This document shows positions 1-6,892 of a DNA stretch of 7,256 nt, one piece after another (position 1 is the first letter of the stretch; every line of letters begins with the position of its first letter). Origin of the DNA: Campylobacter sp. (GTDB taxonomy: Bacteria > Campylobacterota > Campylobacteria > Campylobacterales > Campylobacteraceae). A program made the position numbers and the translations under genes. The notes under the pieces were generated by a model. That model was not told the DNA's origin. It saw only the letters and a list, made by a program, of their open reading frames with translations, and did no database searches. Location of the stretch: contig JAJQAF010000002.1 in NCBI GenBank assembly GCA_021203945.1, positions 1-7,256 on the forward strand, given 5' to 3'.

Positions 1-139
1 GTGCATAAAATTCTTGCTCTTGTTGAAAGTTTGCGCGTCGCAAAGTAGCGTCGACTCCGACTTCGCAAAGCGTTCGTATACGCTCTAAAACGTCATGGTT
101 ACAAAGCTCCGGAGCGGCTATGATTAAAATTTTAACCAT
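1..139 (-). CDS. ThiE/TenI-like protein, N-terminal part (cut by the window edge)
   Basis: This is the first 46 codons of a gene that runs off the left edge. It starts at the ATG at 139-137, inside the end of thiH (ATGGTTAA, 8-nt overlap), so it is probably translationally coupled to it. The fragment begins with a short hydrophobic strand (VKILIIAAP, residues 2-10). It then has LCEVGVDATLRRANFQQEQEFYA (residues 24-46 in two steps: a helix end, then a strand and helix start), which lines up with the VDA-x-LREK-x-L-x-E-x-E(F/Y)Y-x-LA region of ThiE and TenI barrels. ThiE joins HMP-PP to the thiazole phosphate; TenI is an aromatising isomerase for that thiazole. Position after thiS-F-G-H supports either. 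The usual REK reads R34-R35-A36 here, so the lysine that contacts phosphate in ThiE is missing. That is either divergence or poor sequence at the edge. The family call rests on a short fragment. Confidence 0.55.
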   Translation of the reverse strand, partial: MVKILIIAAPELCNHDVLERIRTLCEVGVDATLRRANFQQEQEFYA

Positions 140-1286
140 AAACGTATTCGCTCATGAGCGGCTCTAAACCCTGAGATTTTATCATTTTTGCGATCTCATC
201 TACCCCGCGCGCATCCTCTATCTCAAACTGCTCGTCGCCTTTTTTATTTTGAGAGTGCGCGCCTATGCCGACATTTACGCCCGCACTGATTTTGTTTGCG
301 GCTATTTTTACGGCGTTATCGCGAAAAACCGCTCGTTCTCTCGTAGAGATCGTTATGCTAGCCGTCGGGATAAAAATTCTATACGCGGCGATAACTTGCA
401 ACAGCTCACGCTCGCGCACGTCTTTCGGATTTATGCGGGAGTTGTTTATTATAGGACGTAGTCTGGGGCAAGAAAACGCTATCTCTGCGTGCGGATATTT
501 TTTCTGAATAAGGCTTGCGTGAAGCCCCGTGCAAAAAGCGTCCGTCCTAAAATCATCAAGTCCCAAAAGCGCCGCAAAGCCGACTCCACGCATTCCGCCC
601 GTTAAAGCACGCTCCTGAGCGTTGAGACGATACGGAAAAATACGTTTGTTTCCCGCTAAATGCAAGCGCTCGTATTTTGACGGATTATACGTCTCTTGAA
701 AAACGGTAACGTAATCAACGCCGTTTTTGTGAAGTAGGGCGTATTCGTCCGAATTTAGCGGGTAAATTTCAACTCCGACAACTTTGAAATAACGCTTTGC
801 CAGCGAACATGCCTTTGCGATGTATTCGACGCTTGAATTCGTCCGACTTTCGCCGGTTAGGATTAAAATTTCTTGCAATCCGCTCTTTGAAATTTGTTCC
901 AGTTCGCCTAAAATTTCATCATCATTAAGCTTGGCGCGTTTTATTTTGTTTTGTGAGTTAAAGCCGCAATAAACGCATAGATTATCGCAATAATTGGCTA
1001 TGTAAAGCGGCGTAAAAAGATTGATATTCGCTCCGAAATTTTCACGAGTTTTTTTCATGCTAACTTGCGCCATTTGCTCGATAAAATCTCCGGCGACACG
1101 GCTTATAATAGCTTTAAAATTTTCAAGCGTGCAAATCTTAGCCCCAAGCGCTGCTTCAACGTCGTTTTTGGTATAAATTTCGGGACGAAATTCCGCTCTT
1201 TGCCTTAAAATTTCATTCATTATCTCATCGCCCACGTCTTGCATGTGGGCTAGGAGCTTCATATGATCGGGTTTGTTAAATTTCAT
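132..1286 (-). CDS. thiH: 2-iminoacetate (dehydroglycine) synthase ThiH, radical SAM enzyme
   Basis: Complete 384-residue protein, close to the usual ThiH length. ThiH cleaves tyrosine with S-adenosylmethionine to give p-cresol and dehydroglycine, the glycine-derived unit of the thiazole ring. The radical SAM cluster motif CxxxCxxC is present as C100-DNL-C104-VY-C107, preceded by the family's PLYIANYC strand. The typical ThiH stretch [15 protein letters not shown] follows in the middle of the barrel, and [19 protein letters not shown] near the C-terminus matches the family's end region. The ATG at 1286 lies inside the last codons of thiG (11-nt overlap), with only a weak GGA upstream, so its translation probably depends on thiG. 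It is a cytoplasmic [4Fe-4S] protein expected to work with ThiG. ThiH instead of the oxygen-dependent glycine oxidase ThiO fits microaerobic or anaerobic growth. BioB-like and ThiC-like alternatives are excluded by the motif context. Confidence 0.96.
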   Translation of the reverse strand: MKFNKPDHMKLLAHMQDVGDEIMNEILRQRAEFRPEIYTKNDVEAALGAKICTLENFKAIISRVAGDFIEQMAQVSMKKTRENFGANINLFTPLYIANYCDNLCVYCGFNSQNKIKRAKLNDDEILGELEQISKSGLQEILILTGESRTNSSVEYIAKACSLAKRYFKVVGVEIYPLNSDEYALLHKNGVDYVTVFQETYNPSKYERLHLAGNKRIFPYRLNAQERALTGGMRGVGFAALLGLDDFRTDAFCTGLHASLIQKKYPHAEIAFSCPRLRPIINNSRINPKDVRERELLQVIAAYRIFIPTASITISTRERAVFRDNAVKIAANKISAGVNVGIGAHSQNKKGDEQFEIEDARGVDEIAKMIKSQGLEPLMSEYVYG

Positions 1287-2043
1287 TTAAAAATCCGGTA
1301 AGCGGCGAGCTGGCTTGAGCGCTTGTTTTAACGCGACCTAGTCCCGCTAAATACGCGCTTCTGCCCGCCTTTATCGCTTCGCCGAAAGCGCGCGCCATCA
1401 TCGGTATATCTTTTGCCGTAGCAATCGCGGTATTTGCCATTATTGCCGCCGCTCCAAGCTCCATAGCTTCACATGCTTGAGAGGGTCTGCCTATACCGGC
1501 GTCAATGATAATCGGTGCGTCAAGCTCGTTTATCAAAATTTCGATTATATTTTTAAAAACCAGCCCTTGATTTGAGCCGATAGGCGCGGCAAGCGGCATA
1601 ACGCAAGCGGCGCCTGCATTTAAAAGTTCGCGCGCAACGTTTAGATCGGGGAACATATACGGCATAACTATAAAGCCTTCGTCGGTCAAAATTTTCGTAG
1701 CTTTGACGGTTTCGTTGTTGTTCGGAAATAAGAATTTCGTATCCGTAATGATCTCTATTTTGATAAAATTTCCGCATCCCAGCTCGCGCGCCAGCCTTGC
1801 TATCCTGACGGCTTCATCGGCATTTCTCGCTCCGCTTGTATTAGGCAACAAGGTTACGCCCTTTGGGATAAAATCAAGGATATTTCTATCCTTACTTTCA
1901 TTTACGCGTCTTAGTGCGAGAGTAATTATTTGCGCACCGGCTTCGCTAACGGCGGAGGATATTAACTCGTGAGAGTATTTTCCGGAGCCTAGAATAAAGC
2001 GGCTGTGAAATTCCTTATCGGCTAGTTTAAAACTATCATTCAT
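1276..2043 (-). CDS. thiG: Thiazole synthase ThiG
   Basis: Complete 255-residue protein of normal ThiG length, a (beta/alpha)8 barrel. It condenses 1-deoxy-D-xylulose 5-phosphate, dehydroglycine from ThiH and sulfur from ThiS thiocarboxylate into thiazole phosphate. The sequence shows the N-terminal [12 protein letters not shown] block, the FIKIEI strand in which K95 is the expected Schiff-base lysine with E97 beside it, PIGSNQG (154-160), [10 protein letters not shown] (181-190) and NTAIA (204-208) for phosphate and substrate binding, and the closing SSPLTGF segment. The ATG at 2043 follows a good AAAGG ribosome binding site at 2055-2051, eight bases upstream. Unlike its downstream partners it is not coupled to a preceding gene: 679 AT-rich bases separate it from thiF. 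A probable promoter and a foldable leader lie within 110 bases of the start, so thiG-thiH-thiE may be its own transcription unit. Confidence 0.96.
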   Translation of the reverse strand: MNDSFKLADKEFHSRFILGSGKYSHELISSAVSEAGAQIITLALRRVNESKDRNILDFIPKGVTLLPNTSGARNADEAVRIARLARELGCGNFIKIEIITDTKFLFPNNNETVKATKILTDEGFIVMPYMFPDLNVARELLNAGAACVMPLAAPIGSNQGLVFKNIIEILINELDAPIIIDAGIGRPSQACEAMELGAAAIMANTAIATAKDIPMMARAFGEAIKAGRSAYLAGLGRVKTSAQASSPLTGFLNEI

Positions 2044-2059
2044 AAATTTGCCTTTAAAT

Positions 2060-2130
2060 TTTACCTACATACCAAACTGACTTTTCTTTTATCGATTTAA
2101 AAATTAGCTACGCTAACGGTTGCAGGTAAA
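2060..2130 (-). promoter_or_regulatory. Structured 5' leader of thiG (candidate regulatory RNA)
   Basis: Read on the minus strand, UUUACCUGCAACC (2130-2118) pairs with GGU-A-UGUAGGUAAA (2073-2060): thirteen pairs, with one G-U wobble (2123 with 2067) and one bulged A (2070). Inside it is a small hairpin, UUAGC-GUA-GCUAA (2116-2104), followed at once by five U (2103-2099), which looks like a weak terminator or attenuator. The long helix ends only five bases before the thiG ribosome binding site at 2055-2051. The long helix and the small hairpin can largely coexist, since they share at most G2117. The pairing is seen in the sequence; a regulatory role is inference. It lacks the CUGAGA and GAUAAU blocks of a TPP riboswitch. 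Confidence 0.4.
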
Positions 2131-2697
2131 GAATATAAATTTGTTTATTATATCTAAATTCTATTTCTTTCAATTTTTTTGATACCTTTAATTTTATTAT
2201 TCTTAGCTTAAGACTGTTTATAAATTATTTTTTACGATGTTTTACTCTAAAATAAAATACTCCAAGATACAAGCAATCGTCTGCGCTCAATCATAGTCAA
2301 ATAATATGAAAATATTTTTAAAATTTAAGAATAAGAGAAAGTTGATTTAAATACGGCTCTATTTCAACCCTGTCAAATCGGTATTTATTATGTCCACAAT
2401 TACTTTTTCGTTTAGCTCGTCTTTTAGAAGAATGTCTAGTAGTAAAATTTTAGAAATTTAGCTTTTGAAATTTTAAATGCTTTACACATTTATTATTTTG
2501 TTGATAACATATTCATTAGCTTATTAGTATAAAATCAATTCAGATGAAGCAGAGCCAAAATACCGATGTCTTATCTTGCTTTAAGACTTTATTTGACTAT
2601 GTCAGCCTCTAAAATTTCATGAATTTTTTCTTTTCTTAAATTTTGAAACGATTTTTTCATCTATAAAATCATGGGTTAAAACCGTTTTTATCAGAAA
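2108..2697 (-). pseudogene. AT-rich gap of 679 bases between thiF and thiG, with possible remnants of decayed genes
   Basis: No intact gene fits in 2044-2722. A hand count gives 74 G+C in the 300 bases 2101-2400, about 25%, far below the flanking genes. Short minus-strand frames nevertheless read like broken protein. The first is a 23-codon frame at 2660-2589 (starts MKKSFQNLRK, ends EILEADIVK). An overlapping frame at 2697-2617 contains KTVLTHDFIDEKIVSKF. The third is a 32-codon frame at 2457-2359 containing LLKDELNEKVIVDIINTDLTG; a one-base shift there continues it into VEIEPYLNQLSLILKF and a stop at 2318. The last is a 61-codon stretch at 2290-2108 with one internal stop. I recognise no family. 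Decay of one or more minus-strand genes is a guess; AT-rich DNA with chance frames is the alternative. The last 100 bases before thiG appear regulatory. Confidence 0.25.
2147..2159 (-). promoter_or_regulatory. Probable sigma-70 promoter -10 region for thiG
   Basis: On the minus strand the sequence ATTTAGATATAAT ends in a perfect TATAAT (2152-2147). It is preceded by T-rich and A-rich DNA, as is usual for Campylobacter vegetative promoters, which rely on the extended -10 region and mostly lack a conserved -35. A start about seven bases downstream, near 2140, would give a thiG leader of roughly 97 nt that begins just ahead of the foldable region. In such AT-rich DNA a TATAAT can occur by chance, so its distance from thiG and the leader fold are what favour it. 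Confidence 0.45.
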
Positions 2698-2722
2698 TTA
2701 AAGTGCGTTGAGGCTATAATTT

Positions 2723-3577
2723 TTACGCTTCAAGTCCCATTAGCAGTCGAATAACCAAATTTGCCTCATGGTTTGCACAGATCGCTACACGCGGCGCCAT
2801 TAGACCTTGACCGACTTTTGCGGCATTTATGAGATCGCCGCAAATATGAACGTTTTTAGCGAATTTTATCGTCTTTATCAAGTTTGAGCTAAAGTGTCCC
2901 GCCATGCCCGACGCGGAAATGATTTGTTTATCCTTTAAGCTTACGCCCGCTTCATTGACCATCATCGTTTTGCCCGCTACGTTGTCGAACGCTTCGCAAA
3001 CGATAGAGCAGGGCGAGAAAATTTTAGCAACGTTAAAGCTATCTAAAAAAACGTCGTGAACAATAACTTCAACGAAAGGATTTACTTGCGAGATCAAATC
3101 CTTCAGGGCTTCGGTTTTTTTCATACCGATGTGAGATACGAAATATTGCTGACGGTTTAAATTGCTTGGTTCAACTACGTCAAAATCAGCCAAAACTAGC
3201 TTTGCGACTCCCGCTCTAGCAAGCGAAAGCGCTATGTTTGAGCCAAGCCCTCCAAGTCCGGCGACTCCTATGCAAGCGCTTTGTAAAGCCTTGTTTAGTT
3301 CGGGCGTATTTCGTGCGGCTATCATGCTTTTTAAAATTTCAAGTTCAGGCATGACGCCGCGCTTTATAAATACTACGTTTGTGCCGTTATTGATAGGCAA
3401 ATTTTCTTTTGTCGCAAAACCGTCTATTATAAAAATATCCGGCTCGTTAGCATTAAATTTAGTTAAAAATTTAAAAATTTCACTATCTTTATTATCGAAA
3501 ATTTCACGTTTCAAGCCCTCAAGCTCATCGGCAAAAACAGTAAAATTTTTACCGTTTATAGTTATATTTTTTATCAT
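2723..3577 (-). CDS. thiF: ThiS adenylyltransferase ThiF (family-2 type, with N-terminal ThiS-like domain)
   Basis: Complete 284-residue E1-like enzyme. It activates the C-terminal glycine of ThiS with ATP so that sulfur can be loaded. Residues 1-75 form a predicted beta-grasp domain (ITINGKNFTVFAD at the start, IIDGFATKENLPINNGTNVVFIKRG at 50-74 in two strands) resembling ThiS but without a terminal GG, an arrangement I recall from family-2 ThiF proteins. Residues 100-284 are the Rossmann catalytic domain: GLGGLGS (107-113) for ATP, DFDVVEPSNLNRQQY (131-145) with D133, N141 and R142, the GMKK lysines 153-154, and D198 in CEAFDN. The two CxxC zinc pairs of E. coli ThiF are absent; C246 and C267 stand alone. 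Candidate sulfur-handling cysteines include C190 and C194. Its ATGA start overlaps the thiS stop by 4 nt, so the two are coupled. MoeB or TcdA are the alternatives, disfavoured by the thi context. Confidence 0.93.
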   Translation of the reverse strand: MIKNITINGKNFTVFADELEGLKREIFDNKDSEIFKFLTKFNANEPDIFIIDGFATKENLPINNGTNVVFIKRGVMPELEILKSMIAARNTPELNKALQSACIGVAGLGGLGSNIALSLARAGVAKLVLADFDVVEPSNLNRQQYFVSHIGMKKTEALKDLISQVNPFVEVIVHDVFLDSFNVAKIFSPCSIVCEAFDNVAGKTMMVNEAGVSLKDKQIISASGMAGHFSSNLIKTIKFAKNVHICGDLINAAKVGQGLMAPRVAICANHEANLVIRLLMGLEA

Positions 3578-3777
3578 CCGCCACCTACAAATTCAACGAT
3601 CTCGTATCGCTTACCTTCGCTCATCATCGTATCTTGCCAACTGTCTTTGGCTAAAATTTCACCGTCTCTTTCAACGGCGATAAATTCTAACTCAAAGCCT
3701 TGAGAAAGCAAAAAATCCTTTACGCTTACATCGTTTTTTAGATTTAAAATTTTACCGTTTAAATTCACGTCAAACAT
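3574..3777 (-). CDS. thiS: Sulfur carrier protein ThiS
   Basis: A 67-residue ubiquitin-like protein ending in VGGG, the diglycine tail that ThiF adenylates and that then carries sulfur as a thiocarboxylate to ThiG. The start MFDVNLNGK, the helix VSVKDFLLSQGF (residues 18-28) and AVERDGEIL (34-42) follow the ThiS beta-grasp pattern. The ATG at 3777 shares one base with the aspB stop (TAATG), and AAAGGG lies about a dozen bases upstream inside aspB, so it is probably translated from the aspB message by re-initiation. Its last codons (GTA GGT GGC GGA TGA) are purine-rich and overlap the thiF start, perhaps doubling as the thiF ribosome binding site. MoaD is the other small family with this tail; thiF immediately downstream decides for ThiS. 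Confidence 0.93.
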   Translation of the reverse strand: MFDVNLNGKILNLKNDVSVKDFLLSQGFELEFIAVERDGEILAKDSWQDTMMSEGKRYEIVEFVGGG

Positions 3778-4949
3778 TAAATTTTATACCCTTTTACGAA
3801 TTCTCCGATACGCTTTATAGCCTTTTTGATGCTTTCGATATCCGTCGCAAAAGATAGTCTAAAATATCCGTCCATTCCGAATCCGACTCCGGGAACCGTA
3901 GCAACTTTACCGTATTGCAGTAATCTATCACAAAATCTCATAGAATCGCTATCGACGCGTTTGCAATTTACAAATAGATAAAATGCGCCGTCCGGAGAGC
4001 TCACGCTAAGTCCGTCGATATTGTTTATCATTGTGACCGCTAAGTCGCGCCTTCTTTGAAATTCTTTTCTCATCATCTCTATATCGGCGTCAGTTTGTCC
4101 CAAAAGCGACAAAATAGCGCCTGCTTGCACGATAGAGCTGATATTGCTCGTGCTTTGGCTTTGAAGTTTTTTTACCGCCGCGTTCAGCTCGTTCATAGGG
4201 CTCGCCATATAGCCAAAACGCCAACCGGGCATCGCACCGCATTTACTTAGTCCGTTAATGGTAACAGTTCGTTTAAATAGGTCTTCGCTAACGGAACCTA
4301 CCGATACGAATTCTTTATCAAAGACGATTTTTTCGTAAATTTCATCGCTTGCGACAACAATGTCCGTATCTTTTAAAATCTCGCCGATAGCCGCTATCTC
4401 TTCACGCGAATAAAGCGCTCCGGTCGGATTTGTCGGATGATTTATAGAAAACATTTTAGTGCGTTTCGTTATAGCTTTTTTTAGCCGCTCCGGTGTAATT
4501 TTAAAATTCGTGCTTTCATCGGTTTGTATAAAAACGGGAACGCCTCCGCAAAGTTTAACGATCTCCAGATAGCTCACCCAGTAAGGAGCGGGGATAATAA
4601 CCTCATCACCTTCGTCAATAAGTGCCTGAAATACGTTAAATAGCGAATGTTTTGCGCCGACGTTCGTAATGATTTGGCTCGGCTCGTAGTTTAGATTATT
4701 GTCGCGTTTTAATTTTGTCGCAATCGCCTTTAAAACATCAGGAGTGCCGGGAACGGGCGTATATTTGTTGCATCCTTTATCAAGAGCCTCTTTAACTGCG
4801 TTTTTTATGATAACGGGCGTATCAAAATCGGGCTCGCCCGCCGAAAGACTGATAACGTCAATCCCTGCGGCTTTCATCTCTTTGGCTTTTGAGCTAATGG
4901 CAATCGTTAGAGATTCGCTCAAAGTTTGCGTTCTTTTTGCTAGAACCAT
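3777..4949 (-). CDS. aspB: Class I pyridoxal-phosphate aminotransferase, probable aspartate aminotransferase
   Basis: Complete 390-residue fold-type I aminotransferase of the AspB/AAT-I-gamma kind. It moves the amino group between aspartate and 2-oxoglutarate, linking oxaloacetate and glutamate pools, in the cytoplasm. Visible motifs are SLSAGEPDFDTP (35-46), Y63 with PVPGTP, N174 in NPTNPTG, D202 and Y205 in SDEIY, K236 in NGLSKCGAMPGWRFGY (the PLP Schiff-base lysine), R244, and R364 in GYFRLSF, which binds the substrate carboxylate. The ATG at 4949 has AAAGGA a few bases upstream (near 4961-4956). Its stop overlaps the thiS start by one base, so it appears to lead the thiS-thiF unit, although no direct role in thiamine synthesis is known to me. 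I recall the orthologue Cj0762c in C. jejuni also lying next to the hisS-speA block. Other substrates (for example prephenate or aromatic acids) cannot be excluded from motifs alone. Confidence 0.88.
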   Translation of the reverse strand: MVLAKRTQTLSESLTIAISSKAKEMKAAGIDVISLSAGEPDFDTPVIIKNAVKEALDKGCNKYTPVPGTPDVLKAIATKLKRDNNLNYEPSQIITNVGAKHSLFNVFQALIDEGDEVIIPAPYWVSYLEIVKLCGGVPVFIQTDESTNFKITPERLKKAITKRTKMFSINHPTNPTGALYSREEIAAIGEILKDTDIVVASDEIYEKIVFDKEFVSVGSVSEDLFKRTVTINGLSKCGAMPGWRFGYMASPMNELNAAVKKLQSQSTSNISSIVQAGAILSLLGQTDADIEMMRKEFQRRRDLAVTMINNIDGLSVSSPDGAFYLFVNCKRVDSDSMRFCDRLLQYGKVATVPGVGFGMDGYFRLSFATDIESIKKAIKRIGEFVKGYKI

Positions 4950-4978
4950 CTATTTTCCTTTGTAAAATTTTTAGTAAT

Positions 4979-4990
4979 TTTATAATAATC
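4979..4990 (-). promoter_or_regulatory. Probable promoter -10 region for aspB
   Basis: On the minus strand GATTATTATAAAAT holds a TATAAA (4984-4979), with TATTAT overlapping just upstream, about 30 bases before the aspB ATG. It sits between the speA-aspB hairpin and the aspB ribosome binding site, which is where an aspB promoter would be expected. No convincing -35 is seen, as is usual for Campylobacter. Assigned by position and an AT-rich hexamer only. Confidence 0.4.
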
Positions 4991-5000
4991 AAGCTGGAAG

Positions 5001-5034
5001 CGACGCCGAAATTTTAAATTCGGCGCCGTTTTTT
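5001..5034 (+). terminator. Strong GC hairpin followed by six T, reading as a plus-strand intrinsic terminator
   Basis: CGCCGAA (5004-5010) pairs perfectly with TTCGGCG (5019-5025) around the 8-base loop ATTTTAAA. After one mismatch the stem is extended by C5001-G5028 and G5002-C5027. Six T follow directly on the plus strand (5029-5034), a classical intrinsic terminator facing right. On the minus strand, where all genes lie, the hairpin comes 23 bases after the speA stop (5057) but is followed by GTCGCTTCC, not by a T-run. It may still shape or protect the speA 3' end. Confidence 0.6.
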
Positions 5035-5056
5035 GCATACATGTTTCGATATGTAA

Positions 5057-6892
5057 TCAATTTATCGTTTTTAAATAACTATTGTCGTTTAAGAATAGAT
5101 AAAGTTCGCCCAAAACTTGTTTCTTTTGAGTGTCGCTTATCAGTTTGGATTTTTCAAGGCGTTCGTTTAAAGTATCTTGTATCTCGTAAATATCGTAGTC
5201 CATATCTTCCATTATATCTAGTATCGATTGACTTTCGATCAGATCTTTCACTTCATAACCTTGCGCCGTTATTTCTATGGTAGCCTCGGTCGGATGAGTG
5301 AAAAGATTGTGTTTCATTCCGAGAACCTCCTGATAGGCGCCGACTAGAAAAAAGCCCAAAAAATACTCCTCTTTTTCGACATCTACGTCGTGAAGCAGCA
5401 AAGGATTGGTTTCGTCGTTATAGCTTATCTCGCCGTCGCTATCGCACGTAATATCCCAAATAGATGCGGGTAGGGTAGCTCTCTCGTCAAGTTTATCAAG
5501 CGGCATGATAGGAAAATTTTGCTTTAATCCCCAAAAATCTGGCAGGCTTTGAAAAATAGAAAAATTTATCAGATAACGCTCCTGCACCTCTTTTTGAATT
5601 TTTTGCAGATCGCTCGCATTGCTCTTGTTTCCAAGCATAATGACCGCCTTTTTGCCGATCAAACGCAGTAAAACTTCCGCATTTGAGCGATCTTGCAGAT
5701 CGACATATCCAAGGTCAAATAAAGTCAATACGCTCTCGGTATGATGTATCGCATCATGCAGGTATTCAAGGGCGTTTGACGGTTTTATCGAGTTGTAAAG
5801 ATCAAAAAGCTCGGTTATTAAATTCGGATTATTTTTCTTTAAATTTAGCTTTTCTTCGGTGTATTCCTGTGAAAAAAGCTCTAAAACCGGCGCGACTAAA
5901 AGCGCGTGCGAAGCGGAGATAAATCGTCCGGATTCTATGAATATATCGGGCTGAATTTCATTTTTTTGCTCCGTTATGGTTTTTAACATATAAACGACAT
6001 CGTTTGCGTATTCGTTCAAAGTATAATTACGGCTGGTCGCCTCTTTAAATTGAGAATACTCAATGGCAAGTCCGCCGCCTAAATTTATCGCCGTTAGATT
6101 TGTCGCACCCATTTTTCGCAACTCGGCGTATATATTGCCCGCCTCTATGAGCGCTTTTTTAAGCGGATGAATTTCGCTGATTTGAGAGCCCAGATGAAAA
6201 TGTATCATCGTAAATTGATCTAATAAATTAGCTTTTTTAAGCATATTTACGGCTTCGATGAGCTCCGTCGACGTTAGACCGAATTTTGAATGTATGCCGC
6301 CGCTTTTTGCCCATATTCCCGCACCGGTAGAGTGCAATCTTATGCGAAGACCTATCTTCGGCTTTGGCTTAAAGCGCTCTTTTGCCGTGGCTATTATCGC
6401 CTCAAGCTCATTCAACCCTTCGATCGTTAAAGTGATATTGTGTCCCATCTCGGCGGCTATAAAGCCGATATTTATAAGCTCCCTATCTTTAAAACCGTTT
6501 ACCGTGATAGGCGCACCGTCGTTATTATAAGCCATCGTCAAAAGAAGTTCGGCCTTACTGCCAGCTTCTAATCCGTAATTATACGGCTTGCCCAGACGCG
6601 TGAGATTTTTTACAAAACCCGGATATTGGTTGACCTTGAGCGGGAAAACAGCGTTAAATTTACCTTCGTAAGCAAACTCTTTTTTGGCCTTTGTAAAACT
6701 TGCGTGAATTTGCTCGATCTGTTTTTGTATTAGATGAGGAAAACGAAGCAGAAGCGGACCGCGATAGCCGTCGTCTCGTATCTCTTTTACGATGTCTATA
6801 ATGGCGGGTTTGCTAGCCGAATTAACGCAAACTTTGCCGTTTTCTATTATAAAGTTAGAATTCCCCCAGATACCAAGCCCAAAATCATTCAT
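5057..6892 (-). CDS. speA: Biosynthetic arginine decarboxylase SpeA
   Basis: A 611-residue fold-type III PLP enzyme, close to the roughly 615 residues of the epsilonproteobacterial enzyme. It decarboxylates arginine to agmatine, the entry to putrescine and spermidine. Numbered from the chosen start, K86 in AVFPLKVNQY is the PLP lysine. GLEAGSKAELL (107-117) follows, then HFHLGSQ (231-237), the GGG phosphate loop (272-274), ESGR (320-323) and TCDSD (482-486) with the catalytic cysteine C483. The C-terminal part (about 490-611) is the usual beta barrel with an added helical tail. I chose the ATG at 6892 because AAAGGAG lies seven bases upstream. The TTG two codons earlier (6898) leaves only one base after that site. 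The start overlaps the hisS stop by 8 nt (ATGAATGA), so the two are coupled. Diaminopimelate and ornithine decarboxylases share the fold but are shorter. Confidence 0.95.
   Translation of the reverse strand: MNDFGLGIWGNSNFIIENGKVCVNSASKPAIIDIVKEIRDDGYRGPLLLRFPHLIQKQIEQIHASFTKAKKEFAYEGKFNAVFPLKVNQYPGFVKNLTRLGKPYNYGLEAGSKAELLLTMAYNNDGAPITVNGFKDRELINIGFIAAEMGHNITLTIEGLNELEAIIATAKERFKPKPKIGLRIRLHSTGAGIWAKSGGIHSKFGLTSTELIEAVNMLKKANLLDQFTMIHFHLGSQISEIHPLKKALIEAGNIYAELRKMGATNLTAINLGGGLAIEYSQFKEATSRNYTLNEYANDVVYMLKTITEQKNEIQPDIFIESGRFISASHALLVAPVLELFSQEYTEEKLNLKKNNPNLITELFDLYNSIKPSNALEYLHDAIHHTESVLTLFDLGYVDLQDRSNAEVLLRLIGKKAVIMLGNKSNASDLQKIQKEVQERYLINFSIFQSLPDFWGLKQNFPIMPLDKLDERATLPASIWDITCDSDGEISYNDETNPLLLHDVDVEKEEYFLGFFLVGAYQEVLGMKHNLFTHPTEATIEITAQGYEVKDLIESQSILDIMEDMDYDIYEIQDTLNERLEKSKLISDTQKKQVLGELYLFLNDNSYLKTIN

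Noticed and set aside
149..160. Perfect 12-base palindrome CGCTCATGAGCG at the end of thiH, just before the thiE-like start.
   Set aside because: Roughly one or two such palindromes are expected by chance in 7 kb, and it lies in thiH codons. No T-run follows.
2099..2130. Possible TPP riboswitch upstream of thiG, from ACCUG and AGCGUAG on the minus strand.
   Set aside because: The CUGAGA block and the GAUAAUGC segment are absent, the spacing between the two strings is too short, and the candidate promoter leaves no room for the 5' half of the aptamer. Kept only as an unnamed leader structure.
2377..2567. Ten-base inverted repeat ATCGGTATTT / AAATACCGAT, which could be the ends of a small mobile element.
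   Set aside because: No longer match, no target duplication and no transposase frame between them; one such 10-mer pair is not surprising in about 680 AT-rich bases.
2542..2610. Plus-strand 22-codon frame starting MKQSQNTDVL, in the thiF-thiG gap.
   Set aside because: Too short, no clear ribosome binding site and no recognisable similarity; it lies among equally short minus-strand frames.
3162..3683. Long plus-strand open frame (173 codons) opposite thiF and thiS.
   Set aside because: It is antisense to two well-supported genes, is rich in serine, lysine and phenylalanine as expected from a complementary frame, and has no family features.
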